Below, in pieces: positions 8,820 through 17,419 of a stretch of 64,000 nucleotides of DNA. Within the stretch, counting starts at the first letter, position 1. The number at the start of each line of letters is the position of its first letter. The notes under the pieces are model-generated. The model searched no databases. It saw only the letters and a list, made by a program, of their open reading frames with translations, and was not told the origin of the DNA. The stretch lies in the NCBI RefSeq assembly GCF_002879615.1, contig NZ_PNRF01000028.1, positions 157,246-221,245 of the forward strand, read 5' to 3'. A program made the translations under genes and the position numbers. This DNA comes from Billgrantia endophytica. GTDB lineage: Bacteria; Pseudomonadota; Gammaproteobacteria; Pseudomonadales; Halomonadaceae.

Positions 8820-9518
8820 ATGAAACGGGTTAGTGAGTCCATGAAAAAAGTAATCGTTGGGGTTTTGGTGTTATCCATGACTGGGTGCTTTTCTTATCAG
8901 GTGACACCGCCCAAAAACTATAATGAAAGCGATAGATTGCTTCTTTCCAATCAGTGGATTAGAGAGAATAAGGATTCCTTGGCGGAACAGCTGGTTGACT
9001 CTATCAAGGAGAATCATCCCAGAACGGCGGATTGGTTTCCGAACGTCAATATCCTCTCTATTGATGTAGAGGAAGAGCCTCGGCATTGGAGCAGGGCGGA
9101 TGAGTTAAAGGAACACCTGAATGATATTTTCGAGATGGTGATAAGCGATCTATATGGCGATATCCACGAGGCGCAGGAAGTCGACGTGGCTCTCAGGATT
9201 CGCGAGGCTTCTCCTGATATCAATCCAGCTTTATATGCGGTGCTTATTCCTTACGGGGTCGCCTGCATGGGTACGTTAATGATGATCTGTCCACTCACGG
9301 GAAGGCAGGTCATGGTGGCGGAGGGTACCTTTAGCCAGGATGGAGAGGAGATTATCACCCTTTCCGGTGCAGGGGCATCCCGAAGATTTATGCTCAGCCC
9401 CTATGCGGATGATTCCCCGCAGTGGCATAGCGAGGCGGAAACGAAAGCCTTGATCGCCGCGCTGGTGCAACTGACGGATAATTTCGTCGAGCATATCGAG
9501 CGGCAGCATGACCTATGA
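8820..9518 (+). CDS. Hypothetical lipoprotein
   Basis: A 232-residue protein with a lipoprotein signal (hydrophobic VIVGVLVLSMTG, then Cys). ATG codons at 8784, 8805, 8820 and 8841 are in frame. 8820 is preferred because a GGAAGGG purine run precedes it and the signal peptide remains short; 8841 is also possible. I recognise no family. The mature protein is acidic, with a central hydrophobic stretch containing CMGTLMMIC. It follows the orphan exoprotein fragment and could be the partner of that lost toxin tip, but a stand-alone envelope lipoprotein is equally compatible. The first half is AT-rich. Confidence 0.7.
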   Translation: MKRVSESMKKVIVGVLVLSMTGCFSYQVTPPKNYNESDRLLLSNQWIRENKDSLAEQLVDSIKENHPRTADWFPNVNILSIDVEEEPRHWSRADELKEHLNDIFEMVISDLYGDIHEAQEVDVALRIREASPDINPALYAVLIPYGVACMGTLMMICPLTGRQVMVAEGTFSQDGEEIITLSGAGASRRFMLSPYADDSPQWHSEAETKALIAALVQLTDNFVEHIERQHDL

Positions 9519-9667
9519 GGCTCAAAGGTGACTTTCAGATTAATTTACACGGTTTAAATGGCGGGGAGAGAAGTATTAATAATTTTAGCAGAGCCTGTGC
9601 TTTGGTTAAATTTTACGAGAATGGAGGGTGTTATCTGAGAGTCAGTGAAAAAACTATATAGCCTCGT

Positions 9668-10780
9668 TCAGGTGTCGCCGGCCATGACGCGAACGCAGGC
9701 GCGGCCTGTCTGCTTGGCCTGGTACATGGCGCGATCCGCACGGCGCACCAGGCGCCTGGGCGTGTCCCCACCAGTTCCCGGCACAGCCGTGCGGCGAGCT
9801 CATGGGCCTGGGGCAGCCCGCAACCATTGGCGACGATCACGAACTCCTCCCGTGCCTAGAAAGTGTCTGTGATGCCTTGCTTCGCGCCGCTCATGGAGCA
9901 GGGCGTGGCGCTGGGCGGCCGTCTGTGCGAGCTGCTGCAGGAGATGGCGCAGGGGTGGGGCGAGATGACGGGGCCGACGGTCCTGGCAAAGGATCACCCC
10001 CCAGTGGCGATCCGCCTCGGACAGGCCCAGTGCGAGGGCGGTGCGCGCCTGACGCTGACCGAGCCAAGCCCGTATCGTCAAGGGGGCGAGGCGCAAGGCA
10101 CAGCACGACAGGTCGGGCGCCGCGCCTTGCGTGCCTATCAGGCCTGCCGGTTCTGCCAGGCTGTCGATCATCAGCAGGGGAACTGCCGCGGTGTTGTCGA
10201 TGGGAAATCCATCGGCTGGGGCGATGGGGTCTTCGGCCTCGTCCCGGGTCTGTCGTTCGATCCGGCCATCGCGGCCGGGCCCGTACATGGCCACCGATTC
10301 GAATCCTGTCAATACTCGAAATGCCCGTAACAGCCGGGCAAGGACCGCCTGCTCGCTGTTGGCCTGAGCGATGCGGGCGCTCCATATGGCGCCGAGTCCC
10401 GGCAGGTCGTCGAAATGACCCTCCAACGGTTCCACTTCAAGGATGACGTACTGGGCAGTCGTATGGGCGGTGGCGTAGAGGCGCGACGGGGCGGAGTCGG
10501 GTCGCCCGCTGACGATGGCGACCCCCGGTGCCCCGAGGGTCAGTGCCTTGGCCAGCGCGGCAACGGTAGCCGAGCCCAGCACTCGCTCGGGAGGCTGGCC
10601 GAGAGCCTCGGCGGGCGACAGGCTGAAGAAGTGGGACAGGTTGGCGCTGGCCAGCCGCACGCTGTGCCAGTTCGTGTCGATGGCGATCAGGCAGCCATGC
10701 GGCTGTATCGCACCGATGGTGTCTGCTGGCCCCGGCGGGCATATGCTCACATCGGGTTCCCCTTTGCGGCGAGCGGGCAT
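9668..10780 (-). pseudogene. Decayed bacteriophytochrome-like PAS-GAF-GGDEF gene
   Basis: From the ATG at 10780 (AGGA upstream) the first ~300 codons resemble a bacteriophytochrome N-terminus. There is a Cys ten residues before an IQPHG motif, as in biliverdin-binding phytochromes, then a PAS core and a GAF-like segment (VLTGFESVAMY). The PASDIP motif and the conserved GAF histidine are not recognisable. After ARHHRHF at about 9880 the frame is broken. A neighbouring frame holds REEFVIVANGCGLPQAHEL, a GGEEF-site remnant. Another frame ends ADRAMYQAKQTGR and VMAGDT, the usual GGDEF C-terminus, with its stop at 9668-9670. The front half of the GGDEF domain is missing. A light-responsive diguanylate cyclase was probably lost by internal deletion and frameshifts. 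The 150 bases between it and the lipoprotein gene are AT-rich and hold nothing I recognise. Confidence 0.75.
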
Positions 10781-10892
10781 GGGAGGTCCTGTGATGTCAT
10801 AGCGGCTACGAGTTGCCACAAGGCGCCAGGCCATGCCGCTGCGATGGTGGACATGGCACGAACGGACACTCCGATATGAGGGAAGTAAACCA

Positions 10893-10917
10893 TTGGTTGC
10901 CATTATATATCAACCGA
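10893..10917. promoter_or_regulatory. Inverted repeat, possible operator of the HTH gene
   Basis: TTGGTTG and CAACCGA are separated by 11 AT-rich bases containing TATATA. They form an imperfect 7-base inverted repeat in the divergent gap between the phytochrome remnant and the HTH gene. A self-regulating HTH repressor could bind here. This rests on position and symmetry only. Confidence 0.3.
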
Positions 10918-10957
10918 AGTTTAACTTTGAGCTCGACAGGTGCGGCACATTCGCCGC

Positions 10958-11386
10958 ATGAATGAAAAGTCCGCCTTTGCCGAGCGGCTGGCTCGCGCCA
11001 TGCGCGAAGCCGGCTACGAACCGCGTCCTGCCGTACTGGAGCGGGAATTCAATCTGCGCTACTGGGGCAAGGCGGTGACGCTGCAAGGCGTGCGCCGCTG
11101 GCTCTGTGGCGAAACGCTTCCCAAGCAGGAAAAGGTCCAGGTGCTGGCCGAGTGGCTGGGTATCGAGCCCCAGACGCTGCGCTATGGGGAAGACGCCGGA
11201 CTGCGTATCCGCGAGGCCCGGGGCAGGTGGGAAATGTCAATCAGCGGGGAGGAACGCCAGGTGCTGCAACGCTACCTTGCGCTGCCGGTTGCGCAGCGCA
11301 AGGTGGTGGCTCAGGTCATCGAGGCGTTTTCACAGGCCTACGGCACGGCCCCGGATGAGACCGGGGACACGTCGGAAGACGAGTGA
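10958..11386 (+). CDS. Small helix-turn-helix transcriptional regulator
   Basis: A 142-residue cytoplasmic protein. Residues 5-65 look like a phage-repressor/XRE-type HTH: FAERLARAMREAGY, then LQGVRRWLCGETLPKQEKVQVLAEWLGI, with a C-terminal helical region and an acidic tail. The ATG at 10958 is preferred over the GTG at 10940 because the family usually starts just before the first helix. It stands alone, divergent from the phytochrome remnant and convergent with the TraB-family gene (34 bases apart). Target genes are unknown. Confidence 0.8.
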   Translation: MNEKSAFAERLARAMREAGYEPRPAVLEREFNLRYWGKAVTLQGVRRWLCGETLPKQEKVQVLAEWLGIEPQTLRYGEDAGLRIREARGRWEMSISGEERQVLQRYLALPVAQRKVVAQVIEAFSQAYGTAPDETGDTSEDE

Positions 11387-11420
11387 TACCACGCGGCGGC
11401 GATGCCGGTGATGCCCATCG

Positions 11421-12662
11421 TCACGAGCTTCCGAACAGGGCGCCGGCAATGCGAAAGCCGGCGACCCAGGTGCCGATAGCGGAGCCCAGGGTGGCCAGCA
11501 GGAAGACAAGCAAGGTGCGCGAGACCCGGTTGCGCCACCAACCCTTCAGTTCGGTGACGTCATGACGCAGGGTCGAGAAGTCCTGCACCTTGGGCTTGCG
11601 CATGAACAGTTCCACCCCGGCGGCGACGAAGCCGGCCCCGATGGTGGGGTTGAGCGAGGTGATCGGGGAGGCCAAGGCAGCGGAGGCCACCGTGACAGGG
11701 TGTGCCAGGGCGGCGATCGTGGCCAGCCCCGTGAACACGGCATTGATCAGGAACCATTCGCCGACCAGTTGCCAGCCCAGTTCGGTGTTGCGCGAGAAGC
11801 CGATCACGAAGCCGGTGAGCACCAGGGCGGTAATCAGCCAGGGCAGCATGCGCCATATCTTCGACGGTGGCGGGGTGATTTCCAGTTTCTCCCGTTCTTC
11901 ACGAGGCGAGGCGGGCAGGGGGTCATGGAGCCGTTCGGCCATGCCCTTCATGTGGCCGGCGCCGATCACCACCAGCACGTGGCGGTAGCGTCCGGGAGGC
12001 GCCTCTTCCGCCAGGCGCATCACCATGTAACGGTCGCGTTCGGTAATCAGAGGAATAAACAGCGACTCGGATTCGGCGGCGAACTCACTGAAGGTGGATT
12101 CCAGTACGTCACCTTCCTTGAGGCGCTCGATATCCTCGGGCTTGACCTCCTGGCGTGACAGCACGCTGCCGAGCAGGCCGGAGAACAGTGACATGCGCTG
12201 CCACCAGGGCACATTGTGATAAATGCGCTTGAGCGTGATACCGACATCCCGGTCGATCAGCAGCAGGGGCAGCTCATGTCGGCGGGTTTCTTCCAGTGCG
12301 GCACGCATCTCGGCACCTGGCTCGATGCCGGACTGTTCGGCGACCCGCTGCTGGAAGGCGCCCAGGGCAAGGCTGGCAGCCACCATGCCGGCCTTGCCCT
12401 GGCGGAAGATCTGGAACAGATCCTGCTTGCCCAGGGCATCCGGGTCATTGAGGTTCTGGTGTCGGGAGTCGCACAGCTCGATGGCCACGGCATCGAAGTC
12501 GCCGGAGCCGATCAAGCGTCTCACGTCATCGGCACTCTGGGCCGACACGTGGGCAGTACCCAGCAGGGTATAGCGAGTCCCGCCCACTTCGACGACTTGA
12601 CGTGGACCGCTGAAGTCGCCTTCCTGGCGAGGGTCGATTACGGGTTCCTGAGAATCGGTCAT
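11421..12662 (-). CDS. TraB/PrgY/GumN-family protein with C-terminal membrane segments
   Basis: 413 residues. The N-terminal ~230 residues carry the TraB-family landmarks: LLGTAHVS near residue 35, VAIELCDSR, and VVIGAGHMKGM, the conserved GxxH-type C-terminal motif of the fold. The C-terminal ~150 residues hold about four hydrophobic helices (for example MLPWLITALVLTGFVIGF and LLVFLLATLGSAIG), so it is an inner-membrane protein. TraB-like proteins are thought to be metal-dependent peptidase-like; the bacterial role is not established. It reads in the same direction as trkH-trkA but is separated from trkH by about 140 bases containing a likely terminator. Confidence 0.85.
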   Translation of the reverse strand: MTDSQEPVIDPRQEGDFSGPRQVVEVGGTRYTLLGTAHVSAQSADDVRRLIGSGDFDAVAIELCDSRHQNLNDPDALGKQDLFQIFRQGKAGMVAASLALGAFQQRVAEQSGIEPGAEMRAALEETRRHELPLLLIDRDVGITLKRIYHNVPWWQRMSLFSGLLGSVLSRQEVKPEDIERLKEGDVLESTFSEFAAESESLFIPLITERDRYMVMRLAEEAPPGRYRHVLVVIGAGHMKGMAERLHDPLPASPREEREKLEITPPPSKIWRMLPWLITALVLTGFVIGFSRNTELGWQLVGEWFLINAVFTGLATIAALAHPVTVASAALASPITSLNPTIGAGFVAAGVELFMRKPKVQDFSTLRHDVTELKGWWRNRVSRTLLVFLLATLGSAIGTWVAGFRIAGALFGSS

Positions 12663-12727
12663 GAACGCTCGGACTTAGAAGGGGTGGAGGAACGATTATC
12701 CACGAAGCCGGCCGGCGGGCCAAACGT

Positions 12728-12803
12728 GGAAAAGCACCGATTCACGTTGCGAGCACCGCCGACGGCCAGGGTATCGGGCGCAGCAGCGAATCCGTGTTTT
12801 TCT
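12728..12803 (-). terminator. Possible terminator after trkH
   Basis: Read on the minus strand, AAAAACACGGATTC directly after the trkH stop can pair with GAATCGGTGCTTTT about 45 bases later, with one bulge and one mismatch. The structure ends in a short T run. The loop is long, so termination efficiency is uncertain. Confidence 0.35.
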
Positions 12804-14250
12804 AGCGCCGCCAGAAAGCCGGGGTGAACAGCACCAGTACGGTAAAGATTTCCAGGCGGCCCAGCAGCATGGCCATCACCAGAATCCACTTGGAAAGTTC
12901 CGGCATGTCACCGTAGTGGTTGCTGGCCTCGCCCAGTGCCGGACCCAGATTGTTGAGCGCCGACGCCACCGCGGACCAGGCGGTGACCTGATCGACGCCG
13001 GTCGCCATCACGCCCACCAGCATCAGGAAGAACAGCATCACGTAGACCGAGAAGAAGCCCCAAACCGCCTGGGCGATGTCGTCGGGTACGCTCACCTTGC
13101 CGACCTTGACGGAAATGATGGCGTTGGGATGGATCAGTCGCATGATCTCGCGCATGCCCTGCTTGAGGATCAGGATGATACGGATCACCTTCATGCCGCC
13201 GCCGGTGGAGCCGGAACAGCCGCCGACGAAAGCCGCCATGAACAGCAGGAAGGGCAGTGCTCCCGGCCAGGCAGAGAAATCCGTTACCCCCAGGCCGGAG
13301 GTCGTAGCGACCGACACCGCCTGGAACAGGCCGTGACGCAGGCCGCGTTCCGCTCCGTAGGTACCGGTGAGCCACAGCGAGGCTACCGTGATCACCGCCA
13401 GGCCGCCCAGAAACAGCAGCAGGAAACGGGCCTCCGGGTCCTGAAAATAGTGCCGGAGCTGTCGGCCGCGCCAGGCCAGGAAATGCAGGCTGAAGCTCAT
13501 CGCCGAGATGATCAGAAACACCACGCAGATCAGCTCGATGGTGGCGCTGTCGAAGTGCCCGATGCTGGCGTCGTAGGTGGAGAAGCCGCCGATGGCCACC
13601 GTGGAGAAGCTGTGTCCCAGGGCATCGAACCAGTTCATGCCGGCGGCCATGTAGGCAAGGAAGCAGGTGGCGGTCAGGGCGGCATAGATGTACCACAGGG
13701 CCTTGGCCGTCTCGGTGATACGTGGGGTGAGCTTGGAATCCTTGAGCGGGCCCGGGATCTCGGTGCGATACAGTGCCATGCCGCCGACGCCCAGGGTCGG
13801 CAGAATCGCCACCGCCAGTACCACGATCCCCATGCCGCCCAGCCACTGGAGCTGCTGGCGATAGTAGAGGATCGACTCCGGCAGGAACTCGATGCCTGTG
13901 ATCACCGAGGCCCCCGTGGTGGTCAGCCCTGAAAATGATTCGAATACCGCGTCGGTGACCGACAGGGCGGCGTCTCCGGTCAACATGAGTGGCAGGGAGC
14001 CGAATAGTCCCAGGACGCTCCAGAACAGCGCGGCGATCAGGAAGCCGTCGCGGGTGCGCAATTCCTTGCGGGCGCGCCGATTGGGCAGGTACATCAGCAG
14101 CCCCGTCGCCACGGTAATGATGATCGCGATGGCGAAGGCGTCCCACTGGGCGTCGCCGAACAGCAGGGAAATCAGGATCGGCGGCACCATGGTCAGGCTG
14201 AACATCATCAGTAGCATGCCCAGGATGCGCAGGATGATGCGCAGGCTCAT
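12802..14250 (-). CDS. trkH: Trk potassium uptake system, membrane subunit TrkH
   Basis: A 482-residue inner-membrane K+ channel-like subunit, the usual length for the family. It is hydrophobic throughout and shows the four selectivity-filter loops of the Trk/Ktr superfamily: GLTTTGASV, STVAIGGFSTYD, SVATTSGLGVTDF and SALNNLGPALG. It imports K+ with gating by TrkA. It lies 73 bases downstream of trkA, so the two are probably co-transcribed. In halophiles K+ uptake of this type is the first response to salt stress. The TrkI paralogue of Halomonas is the same family and cannot be excluded. Confidence 0.95.
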   Translation of the reverse strand: MSLRIILRILGMLLMMFSLTMVPPILISLLFGDAQWDAFAIAIIITVATGLLMYLPNRRARKELRTRDGFLIAALFWSVLGLFGSLPLMLTGDAALSVTDAVFESFSGLTTTGASVITGIEFLPESILYYRQQLQWLGGMGIVVLAVAILPTLGVGGMALYRTEIPGPLKDSKLTPRITETAKALWYIYAALTATCFLAYMAAGMNWFDALGHSFSTVAIGGFSTYDASIGHFDSATIELICVVFLIISAMSFSLHFLAWRGRQLRHYFQDPEARFLLLFLGGLAVITVASLWLTGTYGAERGLRHGLFQAVSVATTSGLGVTDFSAWPGALPFLLFMAAFVGGCSGSTGGGMKVIRIILILKQGMREIMRLIHPNAIISVKVGKVSVPDDIAQAVWGFFSVYVMLFFLMLVGVMATGVDQVTAWSAVASALNNLGPALGEASNHYGDMPELSKWILVMAMLLGRLEIFTVLVLFTPAFWRR

Positions 14251-14323
14251 GCGGCTTCCCCCGTATCGGGCCGGACGGGGGTCACGCGGAAGCGTCTTGA
14301 CATCGCAAGGTGCCCTGGTTGCA

Positions 14324-15697
14324 TCAGAAGAAGGTCAGGCCGACCTGGAACAGGCGTTCCACGTCGCGGATGCGTCGCTTGTCGATCACGAACAGGATCA
14401 GGTGATCGCCGGACTCCACCACCACGTCGTCATGGGCGATCAGTACCTCCTTGCCGCGCACCAGAGCGCCGATGGTGGTGCCCTTGGGCAGGTTGATCTC
14501 GACGATGGCGCGCCCCACCACCTTGGAGGACTGCATGTCGCCGTGGGCAATGGCCTCGATCGCCTCGGCGGCGCCGCGGCGCAGCGAGTGCACGTTGACG
14601 ATGTCGCCGCGCCGCACATGGGTCAGCAGGCTGCCGATGGTGGCCTGCTGGGGCGAAATGGCGATGTCGATCTCGCCGCCCTGGACCAGGTCCACGTAGG
14701 CGGCGTTGTTGATCAGCGTCAGCACCTTCTTGGCCCCCATGCGCTTGGCCAGCATAGACGACATGATATTGACCTCGTCATCGTTGGTCAGCGCGCAGAA
14801 AATATCGCAGTCCTCGATGTTCTCCTCTTCCAGCAGCCGTTTGTTGGTGGCGCTACCGTGCAGCACCACGGTGCGGTCGAGGCGCTCGGAGAGCACCGTG
14901 CAGCGCTCGATGCCGTGCTCGATGATCTTCACCTGGTGGCTATGCTCCAACTGCTCGGCCAGGCGCTCGCCGATGTTGCCGCCACCGGCGATCATCACCC
15001 GACGGAAGTCGCGGTCGACCCGGCGCAGCTCACTCATCACCGCGCGGATGTCGCGGCGGGCGGCGATGAAGAACACTTCGTCATCGGCTTCGATCACGGT
15101 GTCGCCACGGGGAATGATCGGCCGGTTGCGGCGGTAAATGGCCGCCACCCGGGTATCCACGCTGGGCATGTGGCGACGCAGGAAGCCCAGGTCCTGGCCC
15201 ACCAGGGGGCCGCCGTAGAAGGCCTTGACCGCCACCAGTTGCACGAGCCCGCCGGCGAACTCCAGTACCTGCAGGGCGCCGGGATGCTCGATCAGGCGGC
15301 GGATATGGTCGGTGACCACCTGCTCGGGGCTGATCAGCACGTCGATGGGTACCGCTTCGTGGGCGAAGAGCCCCTTGCGGGTGAGATAGGCCATGGCACG
15401 AACACGGGCGATCTTGGTGGGGGTGCGAAACAGGGTATGGGCGACCTGACAGGCGATCATATTGACCTCGTCGGCGCTGGTCACCGCGATCAGCATGTCG
15501 GCATCCTCGCAGCCGGCCTGACGCAGCACGACGGGATAGGAGCCCGGGCCCACCACGGTACGAATGTCGAGACGTGTATGCAGCTCGCGCAGCCGTTCAC
15601 CGTCGGTATCCACCACCGTGATGTCGTTCTCTTCGCGGGCCAGGTGCTCGGCCAGGGTACCGCCGACCTGGCCGGCGCCAAGAATGATGATCTTCAT
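14324..15697 (-). CDS. trkA: Trk potassium uptake regulator TrkA
   Basis: A 457-residue cytoplasmic gating protein with two RCK units. Each starts with a Rossmann nucleotide-binding loop ([13 protein letters not shown] at residue 7, and [13 protein letters not shown] near 237) and is followed by a TrkA-C domain. It binds NAD(H)/ATP and controls the TrkH/TrkI pore. It starts with an ATG at 15697 and is followed by trkH. Upstream on the same strand are rsmB-fmt-def, matching the order in Pseudomonas and relatives, except that a dodecin gene sits between rsmB and trkA. Confidence 0.96.
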   Translation of the reverse strand: MKIIILGAGQVGGTLAEHLAREENDITVVDTDGERLRELHTRLDIRTVVGPGSYPVVLRQAGCEDADMLIAVTSADEVNMIACQVAHTLFRTPTKIARVRAMAYLTRKGLFAHEAVPIDVLISPEQVVTDHIRRLIEHPGALQVLEFAGGLVQLVAVKAFYGGPLVGQDLGFLRRHMPSVDTRVAAIYRRNRPIIPRGDTVIEADDEVFFIAARRDIRAVMSELRRVDRDFRRVMIAGGGNIGERLAEQLEHSHQVKIIEHGIERCTVLSERLDRTVVLHGSATNKRLLEEENIEDCDIFCALTNDDEVNIMSSMLAKRMGAKKVLTLINNAAYVDLVQGGEIDIAISPQQATIGSLLTHVRRGDIVNVHSLRRGAAEAIEAIAHGDMQSSKVVGRAIVEINLPKGTTIGALVRGKEVLIAHDDVVVESGDHLILFVIDKRRIRDVERLFQVGLTFF

Positions 15698-15815
15698 TGC
15701 TGTCGGGCCCGTGAAACGAGTCTGCGACGCCGTTGTGGCGCCGCAGCATAGTGGCTAGCATAAACCAGCCGCTGGATGGGTAACAGGTTCGGTTCCTGAA
15801 CGGCTGTCGCAGCGC

Positions 15816-16022
15816 TCAGTCCAGGGTGAAGCCGACCTTGATCGTAACCTGCCAGTGGCCGACGCGGCCATTCTCGATGTGCCCGCGGGTGTCGGTCACT
15901 TCGAACCAGCGCATCCCGTGGAGGGAGTTCGAGGCCTTGGCGAGCGCGCGGTCGATAGCGTCCTCGATCCCCTTTTCCGAAGAGCCGGTCAGCTCGATGT
16001 GCTTGTAGACGTGATCGCTCAT
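15816..16022 (-). CDS. Dodecin family flavin-binding protein
   Basis: A 68-residue protein covering the whole dodecin fold, which forms a hollow dodecamer that stores or buffers flavin (or CoA) in the cytoplasm. The N-terminal [11 protein letters not shown] strand, the alpha helix with [23 protein letters not shown] with the flavin-stacking Trp, and [10 protein letters not shown] with the flavin-contacting Gln are all present. Length matches the family. It lies between rsmB (48 bases away) and trkA on the same strand. Confidence 0.93.
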   Translation of the reverse strand: MSDHVYKHIELTGSSEKGIEDAIDRALAKASNSLHGMRWFEVTDTRGHIENGRVGHWQVTIKVGFTLD

Positions 16023-16069
16023 GAGTGCTCCTTACTCGTTGATATGGCTTGGGATCGTAGGGCCTTTCG

Positions 16070-17419
16070 TCAGCCCTGCCGCTTCAGTCTGGCATAAAAG
16101 AAGCCGTCGTGACTGTCCGGTTCCGGCAGCAGCTGGCGGCCGGCCCCCGTCGCCCGGCCCCAGCTCACCTCCTTTGGCGTCGTGACCACGGCATCCTCCG
16201 TGCGGGCCAGAAACGCCTGGATCTGCTCCTCGTTCTCTTCCGGCAGCACCGAACAGGTGGCATACACCAGGGAACCGCCCGGGCGCAGCAGTGGCCAGAG
16301 GTTATCCAGCAGGCGTGCCTGCAGCTCGGCCAGCTTGGCAATATCGGATGGTCGGCGCAGGCGCTTGATGTCGGGGTGGCGGCGGATCACCCCGGTACCC
16401 GAACAGGGGGCATCGAGCAGGATGGCGTCGAAGGGCGTACCGTTCCACCAGTCGCGTCGTGTCGCGTCGGCATGGACCAGGGTGGCCGACAGGCCCAGAC
16501 GGGCCAAGGTATCCTCGACCCGGGCCAGGCGCGTGGCATCGCTATCCAGTGCCATCAGCTCGATACTGAACAGTTCCAGCAGGTGAGCGGCCTTGCCGCC
16601 GGGCGCGCAGCAGGCGTCGAGCACCCGGCCGCCAGGGCGGGGCGCCAGAACGGGGCCGAGCAGTTCGGCCGTCAACTGGGGGGCTTCGTCCTGCACGCTG
16701 ACGTCGCCCTCGGCAAATCCGGGCAGTGCCTGGACATCGCAAGGGGTTTCCAGTAACAGGCCATCCGGAGAGTGCGTACAGAGCCGCGCCTCGAAGCCGG
16801 ACTCGATCAGCCGTGCCAGATACGCTTCACGATCGCCGTGACGGCGATTGATGCGCAGCGTCATCGGCCCCGGTTCGTTGTTGGCATCGGCAATGGCCCG
16901 CCAGTCATCGGGCCACGCCTGACGCAGAGCCTTGAGCAACCAGCGTGGATGCAGCAGCGCCACGCCGGGGTCCTTGTCGACTTCGGCCTGCAGCGCCGTG
17001 GACTCCCGCTGTAACCGGCGCAGGCAGCCGTTGAGCACCCGTGTGGCCCACTCCTTGTTCAGCAGGCGAGCCGCGCCGGCGGTTTCGCCCACGGCGGCGT
17101 GCGCCGGAATGCGAAGGTAGAGCAGCTGGTGGATGCCCAGCAGCAGCAGGGCTTGTACATCGGCATCGCGGGCCTTGAAGGGGGTCTTGAGCAGTTGCCC
17201 GGCCAGGGCTTCCAGCCGGGGCAGCGTGCGGCAGACCCCATAGCACATCGCCTTGAACAGGGCGCGGTCACGGGTGACGACCTGATGGTCGTCAAGGTCG
17301 GCCAGTGATCCCTTGCCGGTGATGACGGGTACCAGGGCTCGGGCGGCGCTGGCGCGCACCGCCTGCCCACCGTCCTGCACGGTCTTTCCGGAACGGGATG
17401 CGGGAGTGGAACGATGCAT
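16070..17419 (-). CDS. rsmB: 16S rRNA (cytosine-967 C5) methyltransferase
   Basis: 449 residues, slightly longer than E. coli RsmB because of an extra N-terminal segment. A NusB-like RNA-binding domain (about 20-160) precedes the SAM-dependent methyltransferase domain. The SAM loop is DACCAPGGKAAHLLEL. The catalytic pair is LDAPCSGTGVIRRHPD and VYATCSVLPEENE. It methylates C967 in the small-subunit rRNA. Its ATG shares its first base with the last base of the fmt stop codon, so it is translationally coupled in the def-fmt-rsmB operon. Confidence 0.96.
   Translation of the reverse strand: MHRSTPASRSGKTVQDGGQAVRASAARALVPVITGKGSLADLDDHQVVTRDRALFKAMCYGVCRTLPRLEALAGQLLKTPFKARDADVQALLLLGIHQLLYLRIPAHAAVGETAGAARLLNKEWATRVLNGCLRRLQRESTALQAEVDKDPGVALLHPRWLLKALRQAWPDDWRAIADANNEPGPMTLRINRRHGDREAYLARLIESGFEARLCTHSPDGLLLETPCDVQALPGFAEGDVSVQDEAPQLTAELLGPVLAPRPGGRVLDACCAPGGKAAHLLELFSIELMALDSDATRLARVEDTLARLGLSATLVHADATRRDWWNGTPFDAILLDAPCSGTGVIRRHPDIKRLRRPSDIAKLAELQARLLDNLWPLLRPGGSLVYATCSVLPEENEEQIQAFLARTEDAVVTTPKEVSWGRATGAGRQLLPEPDSHDGFFYARLKRQG

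Noticed and set aside
9645..9872. Plus-strand frame of 75 codons beginning MKKLYSL
   Set aside because: It lies opposite the decayed GGDEF segment, whose C-terminal motifs read clearly on the minus strand; the plus-strand sequence shows no family features.
13892..15751. Open plus-strand frame of about 619 codons opposite trkH-trkA
   Set aside because: It is the antisense of well-conserved trkA with a His/Gly/Asp-rich composition typical of GC-rich shadow frames; no ribosome site or family match.
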